In this document: positions 7,906 through 16,731 of the stretch, in pieces
Layout: each line of letters opens with the position of its first letter
Numbering within the stretch: the stretch's first letter is position 1
DNA from: an uncultured Clostridium sp.
Lineage (GTDB): Bacteria > Bacillota > Clostridia > Oscillospirales > Acutalibacteraceae
Assembly: GCA_958422185.1 (NCBI GenBank)
Contig: CATZNW010000010.1
Location: 6,669-70,668 of the forward strand
DNA: 64,000 bases
Reading direction: 5' to 3'
Notes under the pieces: generated by a model
What the model was told of the DNA's origin: nothing
Databases searched by the model: none
Seen by the model: only the letters and a program-made list of their open reading frames with translations
Position numbers and translations under genes: made by a program

Positions 7906-8619
7906 TTATATTTTCGGTTTCATAGCGTTGTAGGAAGTCAAAACAGCTTCATCACTTATATTGCAGCCAAGCTCCCACAGCGGAACAAGTTTGAAAATGT
8001 TGTCCAGAACTTCCATAAGTTTTTCCATTCTGGGGGCGCCCACCCTTCTTACAGTCTGTGCAAAAATATTGTATATCGCCTTTGCAGTATCCGCCCTTTT
8101 TATGTGGTTCTCCTCGCTTCTTTCCAGAAAGCAGATCCCGGCAAGAGGCACGAGCTCCGGCGTCGAATAATCATATTTCCCGCTCCACGGCGTACCGCAG
8201 GCGTATACTTTTCCGTCTATTATCCTTATAGCCGGCTTATCGTCGTTCACCATATGCGCGCGCGCGCCGAAATGTTTCAGCCACAGCGAGGTGTGCGTGG
8301 ATTTCCCCGTGCCGCTGTCCGCCGAAAAAGCATAGGCCACTCCGTCAACGGCAATGCATGAAGAGTGGAGCAGTATCCCGTTATAGCTTATGAGAGCAGT
8401 ATAAAAATCCTGACCTGTCAGCATATATTCCCAGTCGTCGCTGTTCAGTTCGGGGTGCTCTTTTTTTGCCGCCTCAACGCGCTCTGGCGAAACGTTTATA
8501 ACAAAGTCAACGGTTTCTTCGTTCTGATCCTCTGAAATATACGGCTGCGCCTGTTTACCCGTTCTGCCCGTCATATTTTTAATATCCACTCTGAGTCCCG
8601 CAATATCGCATATCGCCAT
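7906..8619 (-). CDS. HPr kinase-like P-loop protein (HprK C-terminal fold, ScmC-like)
   Basis: A 237-residue protein whose central part carries a P-loop, SADSGTGKST, and the following THTSLWLKHFGARAHMVNDDKP, as in the kinase core of HPr kinase. It lacks the N-terminal half of HprK and is clearly distinct from the genuine hprK at 14671. Similar stand-alone proteins are often annotated as HPr kinase C-terminal-like or SynChlorMet cassette ScmC and are found near peptide-maturation genes; no such partner is seen nearby. Substrate unknown. It has its own promoter (8671-8699). Confidence 0.65.
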   Translation of the reverse strand: MAICDIAGLRVDIKNMTGRTGKQAQPYISEDQNEETVDFVINVSPERVEAAKKEHPELNSDDWEYMLTGQDFYTALISYNGILLHSSCIAVDGVAYAFSADSGTGKSTHTSLWLKHFGARAHMVNDDKPAIRIIDGKVYACGTPWSGKYDYSTPELVPLAGICFLERSEENHIKRADTAKAIYNIFAQTVRRVGAPRMEKLMEVLDNIFKLVPLWELGCNISDEAVLTSYNAMKPKI

Positions 8620-8670
8620 TTATAATACCTCGTATTTTTGAGTTAGTTTCGTGTAACTTTTTATATCAAT

Positions 8671-8699
8671 AGTATAAAGTATTTGTCAGGCTTCGTCAA
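8671..8699 (-). promoter_or_regulatory. Sigma-A-like promoter for the HprK-like gene
   Basis: On the minus strand TTGACG (8699-8694) and TATACT (8676-8671) are separated by 17 bases, 52 bases upstream of the start codon. Confidence 0.65.
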
Positions 8700-8786
8700 G
8701 CACCGGGCTGCGTACGGTTTTATGTTGAGCACTTCAAAGTAAAAGCGAAACGGCTTTTTGGTTTAGAAAATCTTGTTCTTGAATGA

Positions 8787-8829
8787 TTGACAGAAGAAAA
8801 GATTTGATATATAATAAAACAAATGTTCG
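8787..8829 (+). promoter_or_regulatory. Consensus promoter and LexA-like box for dinB
   Basis: A perfect TTGACA-17-TATAAT promoter spans 8787-8815. Directly after the -10, at 8816-8829, is AAAACAAATGTTCG: one perfect half of the Gram-positive LexA box (CGAAC-N4-GTTCG) and one degenerate half with two mismatches. A repressor bound there would cover the transcription start, fitting SOS control of DNA polymerase IV. The promoter is certain on pattern; the operator is weaker. Confidence 0.65.
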
Positions 8830-8850
8830 ATAAAGAAAGAAGAGCTGACT

Positions 8851-10101
8851 GTGGAACGCGCAATACTTCATATAGACTGCAATAAGTTTTATGCTTCGGT
8901 CGAGTGCCTGCATCATCCGGAGATACGCGGCAAGCCGGTGGCTGTGGGCGGCAGCGAGGAGGCGAGGCACGGAATCGTGCTCACCAAAAATGAAATAGCC
9001 GCACGTTTCGGGGTCTCTACCGGTGAGCCGCTGTGGCAGGCAAGGCAGAAATGCCCAGGGCTCATTGTTATGCCGCCGAATTTTCCTCTTTATATGCGGT
9101 TTTCAAATATGGCGCGTAATATCTACAGGGATTATTCACGTCAGATAGAGCCGTTCGGCCTTGATGAAAGCTGGATCGATATTACCGGATCCGGCAAAAG
9201 CCCGGCGGCAACTGCGCAGGAGATACGCCGCCGCGTAAAATATGAACTCGGGATAACCGTTAGCATAGGCGTATCGTGGAACAAAATTTTTGCCAAATTC
9301 GGTTCCGATTACAAAAAGCCGGATGCCGTTACCGTCATAAACCGTGATAACTATAAGGATATCGTGTGGAAAAGTCCGTGTTCGGATCTACTCTTCGTTG
9401 GCCCGGCAACAACAAAAAAACTCCGTTCTTACGGGATCTATACCATCGGGGAACTTGCGGATTCCGGTCTCCCGTTTCTCAGATCCGTTTTCGGTAAAAA
9501 CGGAGAGATACTTTATGCCTTTGCAAACGGGCTTGATACCACGCCTGTTTGCGATATGGATGACGAACGCGCGATCAAAAGCATAGGCAATTCCACTACC
9601 ACTCCCCGCGATATGGTGAACAATAACGATGTAAAGACGGTGATGACCGTTCTTGGCGAAAGTGTTGCACGACGGCTAAGAGAACACGGGCTGAAGGGCA
9701 GGGGGATCTCCATATCAGTCAGGGACTGCGATCTGAACAGTTTTACACGCCATGCAAAACTTAAAACGTATACGGATGTCTCCTCAGAGATCATTTCTGC
9801 CGCAACGGCGCTTTTCAGGGCAAACTACAACTGGGAAAAGCCGCTTCGCAGCGTAGGCGTTACGGTTTGTGATTTCGGGCAGGAGCTTTTGCAGTTTGAC
9901 CTGAACGGAACCGTGGAAAAACATGAAAAGCTTGAAAAACTGGAACGCACGGTTGATGATATACGGCGCCGCTTCGGAAATTACGCAGTGCAGCGCGCTT
10001 CAATGCTTGCGGCAAAGGATCTTAGCCGTTTTAATCCGCACGATGATCATACGATCCACCCGGAAGGATATTTTAAAGAATATAAAGAAAAAGGAGCATA
10101 A
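8851..10101 (+). CDS. dinB: DNA polymerase IV (Y family)
   Basis: Error-prone lesion-bypass polymerase, 416 residues. It begins MERAILHIDCNKFYASVE with the catalytic aspartate and steric-gate region of the Y family; the second catalytic site appears in EPFGLDESWIDITG, where SWID stands in for the usual EAYLD/EVWLD. The palm is followed by the thumb HhH region and little-finger domain. The GTG start follows AAGAAGAGCTGACT. No clear C-terminal QLxLF beta-clamp motif was found; QELLQFDLNG at about residues 346-355 may serve. A consensus promoter and a LexA-like site precede it. Confidence 0.9.
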   Translation: MERAILHIDCNKFYASVECLHHPEIRGKPVAVGGSEEARHGIVLTKNEIAARFGVSTGEPLWQARQKCPGLIVMPPNFPLYMRFSNMARNIYRDYSRQIEPFGLDESWIDITGSGKSPAATAQEIRRRVKYELGITVSIGVSWNKIFAKFGSDYKKPDAVTVINRDNYKDIVWKSPCSDLLFVGPATTKKLRSYGIYTIGELADSGLPFLRSVFGKNGEILYAFANGLDTTPVCDMDDERAIKSIGNSTTTPRDMVNNNDVKTVMTVLGESVARRLREHGLKGRGISISVRDCDLNSFTRHAKLKTYTDVSSEIISAATALFRANYNWEKPLRSVGVTVCDFGQELLQFDLNGTVEKHEKLEKLERTVDDIRRRFGNYAVQRASMLAAKDLSRFNPHDDHTIHPEGYFKEYKEKGA

Positions 10102-10105
10102 ATGA

Positions 10106-10336
10106 ATGAAACAGTATGTAGAGGTGTTTGCAAAGTTTGATATCAACGGCAGCATCATTCCGCTTGCCGTCAAAATAGAAGATGAAAAATTTGAGATAGA
10201 CCGCGTCCGGGATATCCGGCCTGCTGCTTCACTCAAAAGCGGCGGTGCCGGTATAAGGTATACATGCTCGGTAGAGGGCAGACCGGCATATCTTTTTCTG
10301 GAGGAAACAAAGTGGTTTATAGAGCCGGCGTGCTGA
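10106..10336 (+). CDS. Uncharacterised 76-residue protein downstream of dinB
   Basis: Starts five bases after the dinB stop with AAGGAG inside the end of dinB, so it is almost certainly co-transcribed with it. The protein (MKQYVEVFAKFDINGSIIPL...; ...YLFLEETKWFIEPAC) looks like a single small beta-rich domain with no membrane segment, signal or metal motif. I do not recognise the family with certainty; short proteins of this shape occur next to polymerase IV genes in Clostridia. A role in the DNA-damage response is an inference from position only. Confidence 0.7.
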   Translation: MKQYVEVFAKFDINGSIIPLAVKIEDEKFEIDRVRDIRPAASLKSGGAGIRYTCSVEGRPAYLFLEETKWFIEPAC

Positions 10337-10398
10337 ATGTGTTGCATATTTTATAGTTTTCGCATATACCGGGCCCTCTTTTCTAATGATTTTACACA

Positions 10399-10427
10399 TT
10401 GAAATGCGCCTTGAAAAGTGGTAAAAT
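10399..10427 (+). promoter_or_regulatory. Sigma-A-like promoter for the aminotransferase gene
   Basis: TTGAAA and TAAAAT are separated by 17 bases, 33 bases upstream of the start codon at 10461. Confidence 0.6.
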
Positions 10428-10460
10428 ATCACAGTAATTCTGATTAAGGAGGGTATTCTT

Positions 10461-11723
10461 ATGAAAAAACCTTATAAAGATATGACTGCCGCCGAGCTTC
10501 AGGCGGAAAAAGCGGCACTTGAAAAAAGATACAATGCTTTTAAGGCGAAAGATCTTAAACTGGATATGAGCAGGGGCAAGCCGGGATCAGATCAGCTTGA
10601 CCTTTCAAGCGGTCTTAATGATGTTTCAGATTATACCGAAAACGGCGCTGATCTCAGAAATTACGGCATGATGGACGGTACTCCCGCCTGTAAAAAACTT
10701 TTTGCGGATCTGATGCAGGTAAATCCGGAGAACGTGATTGTGGGGCCGAACGCAAGCCTTACGCTTATGTTTGATTATATTTCACAGTGCTTTACTCACG
10801 GTGCCGGAGATACTCCGTGGTGCAGGCTCAGCAGTGTTAAATTTCTCTGCCCGGTTCCGGGTTATGACCGCCATTTTACTATTCTTGAACATTTCGGGAT
10901 AGAGATGATCAATATTGCCATGAAAGCGGACGGCCCGGATATGGATGCCGTTGAAGAGGCTGTCAAAGATCCAAGTGTTAAAGGTATGTTCTGCGTGCCT
11001 AAGTATTCAAATCCCCAGGGCATCACTTACAGCGACGAAGTCGTTCGCAGGGTGGCCGCGCTCAAACCCGCTGCAAAGGATTTCAGGGTCATCTGGGATA
11101 ATGCCTATATGGTCCACGATATCGTTGAAAACGGCGATAAACTTTTAAATATATTTGATGTATTGCCTGAGTACGGCAATGAGGATATGGTCATAGAGGT
11201 GTGTTCAACCTCAAAGATCACTTTCCCGGGCGCCGGCGTTTCCGCTCTGGCGGCAAGCGACAATAATATAAAAGCGATAAAAAAACGCCTTAATGCTCAG
11301 ACGATCAGTTACGACAAGATGAATCAGCACCGCCATGTGGAATTTTTTAAGGATGTAAACGGTATCCTTGCCCACATGAAAAAGCATGCCGCGATCTTAA
11401 AGCCGAAATTCGATATGGTCATAAACCATCTCAATAATGAACTGTCAGACCTTGACATAGCCGAATGGACTGAACCAAAAGGCGGATATTTTATCAGTCT
11501 TGACGTTATGGACGGCTGCGCTAAAAGAGTAGGGGAGCTCTGCAAGGAAGCAGGTGTTGTCCTTACGACCGTAGGCGCAACGTTCCCGTACGGAAAAGAC
11601 CCGAATAACCGCAATATCCGTATTGCTCCCACATATCCGCCAACGGAAGAACTGGATATCGCGGCGGAGCTTCTGTGCGTATGCGTGCGTCTTGCCGCAG
11701 TTGAAAAACTTCTTTCGGAATAA
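10461..11723 (+). CDS. PLP-dependent aspartate aminotransferase (type Ic, MocR-like fold)
   Basis: A 420-residue fold-type I aminotransferase. The PLP-binding lysine lies in STSKITFPGAG, the aspartate contacting the pyridine nitrogen in DNAYMVHD, and the distinctive N-terminal MSRGKPGSDQLDLS and NYGMMDGTP segments place it in the PF12897 group, members of which have been shown to be aspartate aminotransferases. Substrate is inferred from the family. It has its own promoter, a good AGGAGGG ribosome site and a perfect palindromic terminator, so it looks like a single-gene unit. Confidence 0.85.
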   Translation: MKKPYKDMTAAELQAEKAALEKRYNAFKAKDLKLDMSRGKPGSDQLDLSSGLNDVSDYTENGADLRNYGMMDGTPACKKLFADLMQVNPENVIVGPNASLTLMFDYISQCFTHGAGDTPWCRLSSVKFLCPVPGYDRHFTILEHFGIEMINIAMKADGPDMDAVEEAVKDPSVKGMFCVPKYSNPQGITYSDEVVRRVAALKPAAKDFRVIWDNAYMVHDIVENGDKLLNIFDVLPEYGNEDMVIEVCSTSKITFPGAGVSALAASDNNIKAIKKRLNAQTISYDKMNQHRHVEFFKDVNGILAHMKKHAAILKPKFDMVINHLNNELSDLDIAEWTEPKGGYFISLDVMDGCAKRVGELCKEAGVVLTTVGATFPYGKDPNNRNIRIAPTYPPTEELDIAAELLCVCVRLAAVEKLLSE

Positions 11724-11736
11724 TATGATTTTTCAG

Positions 11737-11765
11737 GCGGAGGATATCCTCCGCCGTTTGTTTTG
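11737..11765 (+). terminator. Rho-independent terminator after the aminotransferase
   Basis: A perfect 20-base palindrome GGCGGAGGAT/ATCCTCCGCC is followed by GTTTGTTTT. Confidence 0.7.
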
Positions 11766-11775
11766 AGGTATATTC

Positions 11776-12672
11776 ATGTTTTCAGGGTTCAGCAGTTTAA
11801 GCAATAAAACAAAAGGCGTGATTTTTATTATACTGTCTGCGCTAAGCTTTACGGGTATGAATACTTTTGTGCGCCTTGCCGGTGATCTGCCAACAATGCA
11901 AAAGGTGTTTTTCAGGAATTTTGTTGCAATGATCTTTGCTTTTATCGCCATGGTAAAAGCAGGGGAGAGCTTTAAACCGAAAAAAGGCAGTGTAAAATAT
12001 CTGCTCATACGTTCGGCGGCGGGACTGGCGGGCGTTTTCGGAAATTTTTATGCGCTTGATAAGATCGAACTTTCAAACGCTTCCATGCTGAATAAGATGA
12101 GTCCGTTTTTCGCTCTCGTATTCTCTGCAATATTTATCAAAGAAAAAGTAAAACCGAAACAGGCAGCAGCGATCACCGTTGCGTTCATAGGAGCGCTGTT
12201 CATAATAAAACCAACTTTCGGCAATTCCGATCTTATTGCCTCCCTCGCCGGATTTGCCGGCGGAATGGCGGCAGGCGGGGCGTATACATGTGTGCGCTGG
12301 CTTGGTTTAAAGGGCGAGAACGGGAAGCTGATCGTTCTGTTTTTCTCTGTTTTTTCCTGTGTTTTGACGGCACCGTATCTGATCTTTGATTATCATCATA
12401 TGACGGCGTTTCAGTGGTTCGCCCTTCTCATGGCAGGGTTGTTTGCTGCCGGCGGCCAGTTCGCTATCACAGCCGCTTACACACATGCGCCCAGCCGCGA
12501 GATCTCGGTTTACGATTATTCTCAGATCGTTTTTTCCGCCGTTGTTGGATTTTTTGTTTTCGGCGATATTCCGGATATGTGGTCCTTTGTGGGCTATATT
12601 ATCATCATCGCCATGGCTGTCTGGATGTTTTTATACAACAACAGGCAAAGTTCCATCAAAAAACGCCGTTAA
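11776..12672 (+). CDS. EamA/DMT-family transporter
   Basis: A 298-residue protein with about ten membrane helices arranged as two EamA repeats (first repeat about residues 10-140, second about 150-290; GALFIIKP closes the first). Members of the drug/metabolite transporter superfamily export or import small metabolites; no substrate can be told from the sequence. It begins ten bases after the preceding terminator and may depend on read-through. C-terminus is basic (NNRQSSIKKRR), placing it in the cytoplasm. Confidence 0.85.
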   Translation: MFSGFSSLSNKTKGVIFIILSALSFTGMNTFVRLAGDLPTMQKVFFRNFVAMIFAFIAMVKAGESFKPKKGSVKYLLIRSAAGLAGVFGNFYALDKIELSNASMLNKMSPFFALVFSAIFIKEKVKPKQAAAITVAFIGALFIIKPTFGNSDLIASLAGFAGGMAAGGAYTCVRWLGLKGENGKLIVLFFSVFSCVLTAPYLIFDYHHMTAFQWFALLMAGLFAAGGQFAITAAYTHAPSREISVYDYSQIVFSAVVGFFVFGDIPDMWSFVGYIIIIAMAVWMFLYNNRQSSIKKRR

Positions 12673-12702
12673 AATCAATATATAGGTGTAAAGTAAAAGC
12701 AC

Positions 12703-12731
12703 TTGCATTTATCTATATGTTGTGTTATAAT
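12703..12731 (+). promoter_or_regulatory. Sigma-A-like promoter for nrdR
   Basis: TTGCAT (12703-12708) and a perfect TATAAT (12726-12731) with a 17-base spacer, 34 bases before the nrdR ATG. Confidence 0.7.
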
Positions 12732-12765
12732 GCTTTTTGTTAAATGCTTCCAGGGGGTAAAAAGC

Positions 12766-13209
12766 ATGAGATGTCCGTTTTGCGGCTGTGAAGAAAGCAA
12801 AGTAATAGATTCAAGGCCAACAGATGAAAATGAAAGGATCCGCCGCCGCCGCGAATGCGTTCAGTGCGGCAAACGTTTCACAACTTATGAGGTTATAGAA
12901 GACGTTCCTATCATCGTAATAAAAAAAGATAAAAGCCGAGAGGTATTTGACCGTAATAAAGTTCTTAAGGGAATGCTGCGTGCATGTGAAAAAAGGCCGG
13001 TTACCTCAACTGAGCTGGAAAATGCTATTTCGGAGATAGAAGCCACTCTTCAGAGCGCTACGGACAGGGAAGTTACAAGCGTGCGCATAGGCGAACTGAT
13101 TATGGAAAAACTGCGCGATATAGACGAGGTTGCATATGTCCGTTTCGCTTCCGTTTATAAGGAATTTGACTCTGCTTCTGCTTTTATAGAGGAGATATCA
13201 AAACTCTGA
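12766..13209 (+). CDS. nrdR: Transcriptional repressor NrdR
   Basis: Represses ribonucleotide reductase genes, sensing (d)ATP. The 147-residue protein has the N-terminal zinc ribbon (MRCPFCG ... RRECVQCGKRF; four cysteines) followed by the ATP-cone domain (VIKKDKSREVFDRNKVLKG). The start at ATG 12766 follows CAGGGGG and gives the standard NrdR N-terminus; the longer open frame upstream crosses the promoter and is not used. No NrdR-box target was noticed nearby. Confidence 0.95.
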   Translation: MRCPFCGCEESKVIDSRPTDENERIRRRRECVQCGKRFTTYEVIEDVPIIVIKKDKSREVFDRNKVLKGMLRACEKRPVTSTELENAISEIEATLQSATDREVTSVRIGELIMEKLRDIDEVAYVRFASVYKEFDSASAFIEEISKL

Positions 13210-13244
13210 TCTTACGGAAGATCAAATTTCAAAATAAAAAATCA

Positions 13245-13277
13245 ACGCCGTTCCGGATCGTCCGGAGCGGCGTTTTT
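13245..13277. terminator. Bidirectional terminator between nrdR and the GT4 gene
   Basis: A 13-pair stem ACGCCGTTCCGGA/TCCGGAGCGGCGT with a TCG loop is followed by TTTTT; A-rich sequence on the left allows use from the other strand. Confidence 0.8.
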
Positions 13278-13290
13278 ACATTTTTAAGTT

Positions 13291-14487
13291 CTAAAATTTA
13301 TAAGGTTCTTTGTCTTTGCCTTTTGAATAAAAATCGTCTATCACAATCTGGTATCTTTCATAGGCGCTTTTAATGGATTCATCCCACGATATATAAATAT
13401 CATCCTGCGCACTTGTACCGACCTGAACAAGTTTGGACGGATTCTTAAAGATCTTTAAAATCGTTTCTGAAACGGATTGGGCGTTCTCAGCGCATAAAAA
13501 TCCCGTTTCGCCGTCCCTGATGCCCTCGGCCGCGCAGGAACCGTCAACAAGGAGTGCCGCTGTGGCGGAGGCAGCCGCTTCGCGCACAACAAGGCCGTTT
13601 GTGTCAAAAACAGATGGAAATACCAGCAGATCCGAAGCACTGTAATAAAGCTGCAGCTCGTTTCTGTCCAGTATCTGTCCCGTAAAAATGATATACGGGT
13701 CAAGGCCGGATCTTTTCACATATTTTTTTATTGCGTTTTCGTCAGGCCCCGTCCCTATCATAAGAAGCCTGAAATCAAAACCTGCGGCTTTCAGCCTCGA
13801 ACATGCGTCGGCTATTATTTTTATATTTTTGTACCACATCATCCGTCCCACGAATACCAGGATCGGTACTCCGGGAGGAATGGAATGTTTGCGCCTTATT
13901 ATATCTTTGTCATCGTCCGTAAAGGAGCTTATCGGAAGGTCGCATCCGTTGGGCATTATAATGTAATCGCCTTCATAACCCACTTTTCTGAGTGATTCTG
14001 CGGTTCCTTTGCTCGTGACCCAGACTTCATCAGCGCTTTTAATGTTGTTTAACAAAAATCCGTACGCCCTGTGTTTAAGCGGGTATCCGGGAATACGAGA
14101 TTCAAAATCGTATTCATATTTGGTATGGTATGTAAGCACCTGCGGAATACGCTTTATTCTGTTTACGCGCCTGTAAAAATAGCTTGTTGCGATCGGGCAG
14201 TGCGAATGCAGAATATCAAAGCCCATATTTATAATATCCTCGCTGAACTGCCGCTTGAACGGCCAGCCTACGGGATAGCCCTCTCCGAAGGTAAAAAGGC
14301 TTTTGTACCTGTATATTTTGTATTTGTATTTATAGTCCTCCTGATTCGGGTTTTTAGGAGTAACGATTACAGCCTCCCCGAGTTTGTCGTTTATAATATC
14401 CGCATAGCACTTTGCAACGGTGCTGATGCCGTCTATCGTTGGCGGGAACGCTTCTGTTCCGATCGCTATTTTAAGCCTTGATTCCAT
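13291..14487 (-). CDS. Glycosyltransferase family 4
   Basis: A 398-residue GT-B enzyme. The N-terminal domain begins LKIAIGTEAFPPTIDGISTV, a pattern typical of GT4 enzymes that glycosylate lipids; the C-terminal domain carries FVGRMMWYKN and the E-x7-E region (VFDTNGLVVREAAAS). LTYHTKYEYDF resembles diglucosyl-diacylglycerol synthases and phosphatidylinositol mannosyltransferases, so membrane glycolipid synthesis is likely but the acceptor is not certain. No membrane helix. It is alone on the minus strand with its own promoter. Confidence 0.85.
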   Translation of the reverse strand: MESRLKIAIGTEAFPPTIDGISTVAKCYADIINDKLGEAVIVTPKNPNQEDYKYKYKIYRYKSLFTFGEGYPVGWPFKRQFSEDIINMGFDILHSHCPIATSYFYRRVNRIKRIPQVLTYHTKYEYDFESRIPGYPLKHRAYGFLLNNIKSADEVWVTSKGTAESLRKVGYEGDYIIMPNGCDLPISSFTDDDKDIIRRKHSIPPGVPILVFVGRMMWYKNIKIIADACSRLKAAGFDFRLLMIGTGPDENAIKKYVKRSGLDPYIIFTGQILDRNELQLYYSASDLLVFPSVFDTNGLVVREAAASATAALLVDGSCAAEGIRDGETGFLCAENAQSVSETILKIFKNPSKLVQVGTSAQDDIYISWDESIKSAYERYQIVIDDFYSKGKDKEPYKF

Positions 14488-14520
14488 CTTTTCATTCCTT
14501 GTTAAAATGAAGTTTATTGT

Positions 14521-14549
14521 AATATATCATAAAAACGGGCTTTTGTAAA
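14521..14549 (-). promoter_or_regulatory. Sigma-A-like promoter for the GT4 gene
   Basis: Minus-strand TTTACA (14549-14544), 17-base spacer, TATATT (14526-14521). Confidence 0.55.
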
Positions 14550-14586
14550 TCACAATAATAATTTTATATATTTTGTTAATAAAAGG

Positions 14587-14616
14587 TTGATAAAGGTTTG
14601 GCATTTATTATATAAT
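14587..14616 (+). promoter_or_regulatory. Sigma-A-like promoter for the hprK operon
   Basis: TTGATA (14587-14592) and TATAAT (14611-14616) with an 18-base spacer, about 55 bases before the hprK start. Confidence 0.55.
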
Positions 14617-14670
14617 ATAATTGATATGCGGCTGCTTTTTAACAGCAGCCAAGGAAAGGATTATGTTTAT

Positions 14671-15636
14671 ATGTCCGAGCATTATACCGTGTCTCTTCAA
14701 AAGGTTATAGACGCCCACGGCCTGGAAACAGTCTATATGCCCAAGGACGCAAACGAGATTTTGATCGAAACAAACGAGGTCAACAGGCCCGGCATCGTTT
14801 TAACGGGATACCAGGATTATTTTGACCCTAAAAGGATCCAGATCCTTGGGTGGACGGAATTCGGCTTTTTGCAGAATATGAGCAAAGAAGGCCAGATCAA
14901 TGCGCTGGAAAGCTGGCTGAGTCTTAAGCCTGCGGCCGCCGTTGTCACAAGAGGGCTGGAAACACCGGAGCATTTTGAAGAACAGTTTGAGAAGCACGGT
15001 GTTCCGCTTCTCCGAACGGGGGAAGAAACTTCTCCGTTTCTTGCCAATCTTATTCAGTTTCTGAATACGAGCCTGGCGCCAAGGATCACACGCCACGGCG
15101 TTTTGTGTGAGGTCTACGGCGAAGGTGTTCTGATCATAGGTGAAAGCGGCGCCGGAAAATCCGAAACTGCCGTTGAACTTATAAAAAGAGGCCACCGCCT
15201 TATTGCGGACGACGCGGTAGAGATCAGGAGAACGGATGCGCATACGCTGATAGGGTCTTCGCCGAATAACATAAAGCATTTTATAGAGCTTCGCGGAATC
15301 GGAATAATAAATGCCCGACGTCTGTTCGGTATGGGTTCGGTCAAGGATTCTGAAAAGATAAATATGGTCATATGTCTTGAACCATGGGAATCCGGCAAGG
15401 CTTATGACCGCCTCGGGATAGATAACGAATATACCAAGATACTGGATGTTAAAGTTCCGGTCATCACCGTTCCGGTCAACCCCGGCAGAAACCTTGCTGT
15501 TATCATTGAGACCGCGGCAATGAACAACCGCCAGAAAAAGATGGGATACAATGCCGCCAGGGAGCTTATGATCGGTCTCGGCATGGATGATTTTGAACCT
15601 GGTGAAAAAGAACTGGAAATCTGGAATAATTCCTGA
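14671..15636 (+). CDS. hprK: HPr kinase/phosphorylase
   Basis: Phosphorylates HPr at Ser46 to drive CcpA-dependent catabolite control and can reverse the reaction. About 321 residues from ATG 14671 (MSEHYTVSLQKVIDAHGLE), chosen because AAGGAAAGGA lies ten bases upstream; longer in-frame starts run into the promoter. The N-terminal domain ends near HGVLCEVYG, then the P-loop GESGAGKSE, the HR loop with RGHRLIADDAVEI, the signature IELRGIGIINARRLFG and the C-terminal PVNPGRNLAVIIETAAMN. First gene of hprK-glk-murB-rapZ-whiA. Confidence 0.95.
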   Translation: MSEHYTVSLQKVIDAHGLETVYMPKDANEILIETNEVNRPGIVLTGYQDYFDPKRIQILGWTEFGFLQNMSKEGQINALESWLSLKPAAAVVTRGLETPEHFEEQFEKHGVPLLRTGEETSPFLANLIQFLNTSLAPRITRHGVLCEVYGEGVLIIGESGAGKSETAVELIKRGHRLIADDAVEIRRTDAHTLIGSSPNNIKHFIELRGIGIINARRLFGMGSVKDSEKINMVICLEPWESGKAYDRLGIDNEYTKILDVKVPVITVPVNPGRNLAVIIETAAMNNRQKKMGYNAARELMIGLGMDDFEPGEKELEIWNNS

Positions 15637-15770
15637 TCATGTATGAAAATTTCCTGTTTTTAGATTTAATTTTAAAGGTAATTCTATTAATATATTAGAT
15701 ATGGATGATCGCTGCCCGTATACCCGCCGCGGGGCAGTATGATCCAAACGCGGGTGGAAAGGTGAAAATT

Positions 15771-16721
15771 ATGTATAATATCGGAATTGATTTGGGCGGC
15801 ACAAATATCGTTGCCTCCGTAGTGGACGACAAATACAATATCATTTCAACAGGCAAAACGCCTACGGCGGTGCCGCGCTCCGCGGACGAGATCTTTGACG
15901 ATATCGCCGCAGTATGCCGGGAGGCGCTTGATAAAGCCGGGCTGAGCATCAAAGACATTTCATCCGTAGGCCTTGGTTCACCCGGTACCGTTAATGAGGA
16001 CGGTGTGATAGAATTTGCAAATAATCTCGGCTTCAATAATGTTCATGCCCGTGAAATGCTTGAGGAAAGGCTCGGCGATCTGCCTGTTTATGTTGAAAAT
16101 GATGCCAACTGCGCGGCGCTTGGCGAGGCTTATGCGGGCTGCGGCAACGGATCAAGGAATTTTGTTGCCGTAACTCTCGGAACGGGAGTCGGTTCCGGTA
16201 TTATTGTAGACGGCAAGATTGTAAACGGTGTGAACTGTGCCGGCGGCGAGTGCGGTCATATGGTCATCGTTGTGGACGGAGAACCGTGCACCTGCGGCAG
16301 AAAAGGCTGCTGGGAAGCTTATGCGTCTGCAACGGCGCTTATCCGGCAGACCAGGAAGGCGATGGAGGAAAATCCCGGTTCGGTTATGCATGAAATAGCA
16401 AAACAGGAAGGTAAGGTCAGCGGCAGAACGGCTTTTGACGCTATGCGCAAGGGCGATATAGCTGCTATCAAGGTTGTGGACAACTACATAAAATATGTAG
16501 CCTGCGGCCTTATCAATATTGTAAATGCGCTTCAGCCCGAAATCATCTGTGTGGGCGGCGGAATCTGTAACGAGGGCGAAACGCTTATGAAACCGCTCAG
16601 AAGATTTGTTCAGGCGGAGAGGTATTCCATACACAGTAAGATTCAGACTCGTATAATGAAAGCGGAACTCGGCAATGACGCGGGTATAATCGGCGCGTCG
16701 CTCCTTGCCTCTGCCAAATAG
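15771..16721 (+). CDS. glk: ROK-family glucokinase
   Basis: Phosphorylates glucose with ATP. A 316-residue ROK kinase: phosphate-1 motif GIDLGGTNIVASVVD at the N-terminus, catalytic aspartate in VENDANCAALGEA, and the ROK zinc site with CTCGRKGCWE. Start at ATG 15771 is preceded by AAAGGTG and gives MYNIGIDLGGT. A hairpin (CTGCCCG...CGGGGCAG, 15713-15738) lies in the gap after hprK. Placement next to hprK couples glucose entry into glycolysis with catabolite control; this is an inference from position. Confidence 0.92.
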   Translation: MYNIGIDLGGTNIVASVVDDKYNIISTGKTPTAVPRSADEIFDDIAAVCREALDKAGLSIKDISSVGLGSPGTVNEDGVIEFANNLGFNNVHAREMLEERLGDLPVYVENDANCAALGEAYAGCGNGSRNFVAVTLGTGVGSGIIVDGKIVNGVNCAGGECGHMVIVVDGEPCTCGRKGCWEAYASATALIRQTRKAMEENPGSVMHEIAKQEGKVSGRTAFDAMRKGDIAAIKVVDNYIKYVACGLINIVNALQPEIICVGGGICNEGETLMKPLRRFVQAERYSIHSKIQTRIMKAELGNDAGIIGASLLASAK

Positions 16722-16731
16722 CGGTGATTTT

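Noticed and set aside
7849..8361. A 170-codon plus-strand frame over the HprK-like gene
   Set aside because: No ribosome site, no known motif, and it lies over a gene with a clear P-loop.
11737..11756. Perfect 20-base palindrome as a possible operator
   Set aside because: It sits directly after a stop codon and is followed by a T-rich run, so a terminator explains it better.
14598..14616. TTGGCA close to TATAAT upstream of hprK as promoter
   Set aside because: The spacer would be only seven bases; TTGATA with an 18-base spacer is the usable pair.
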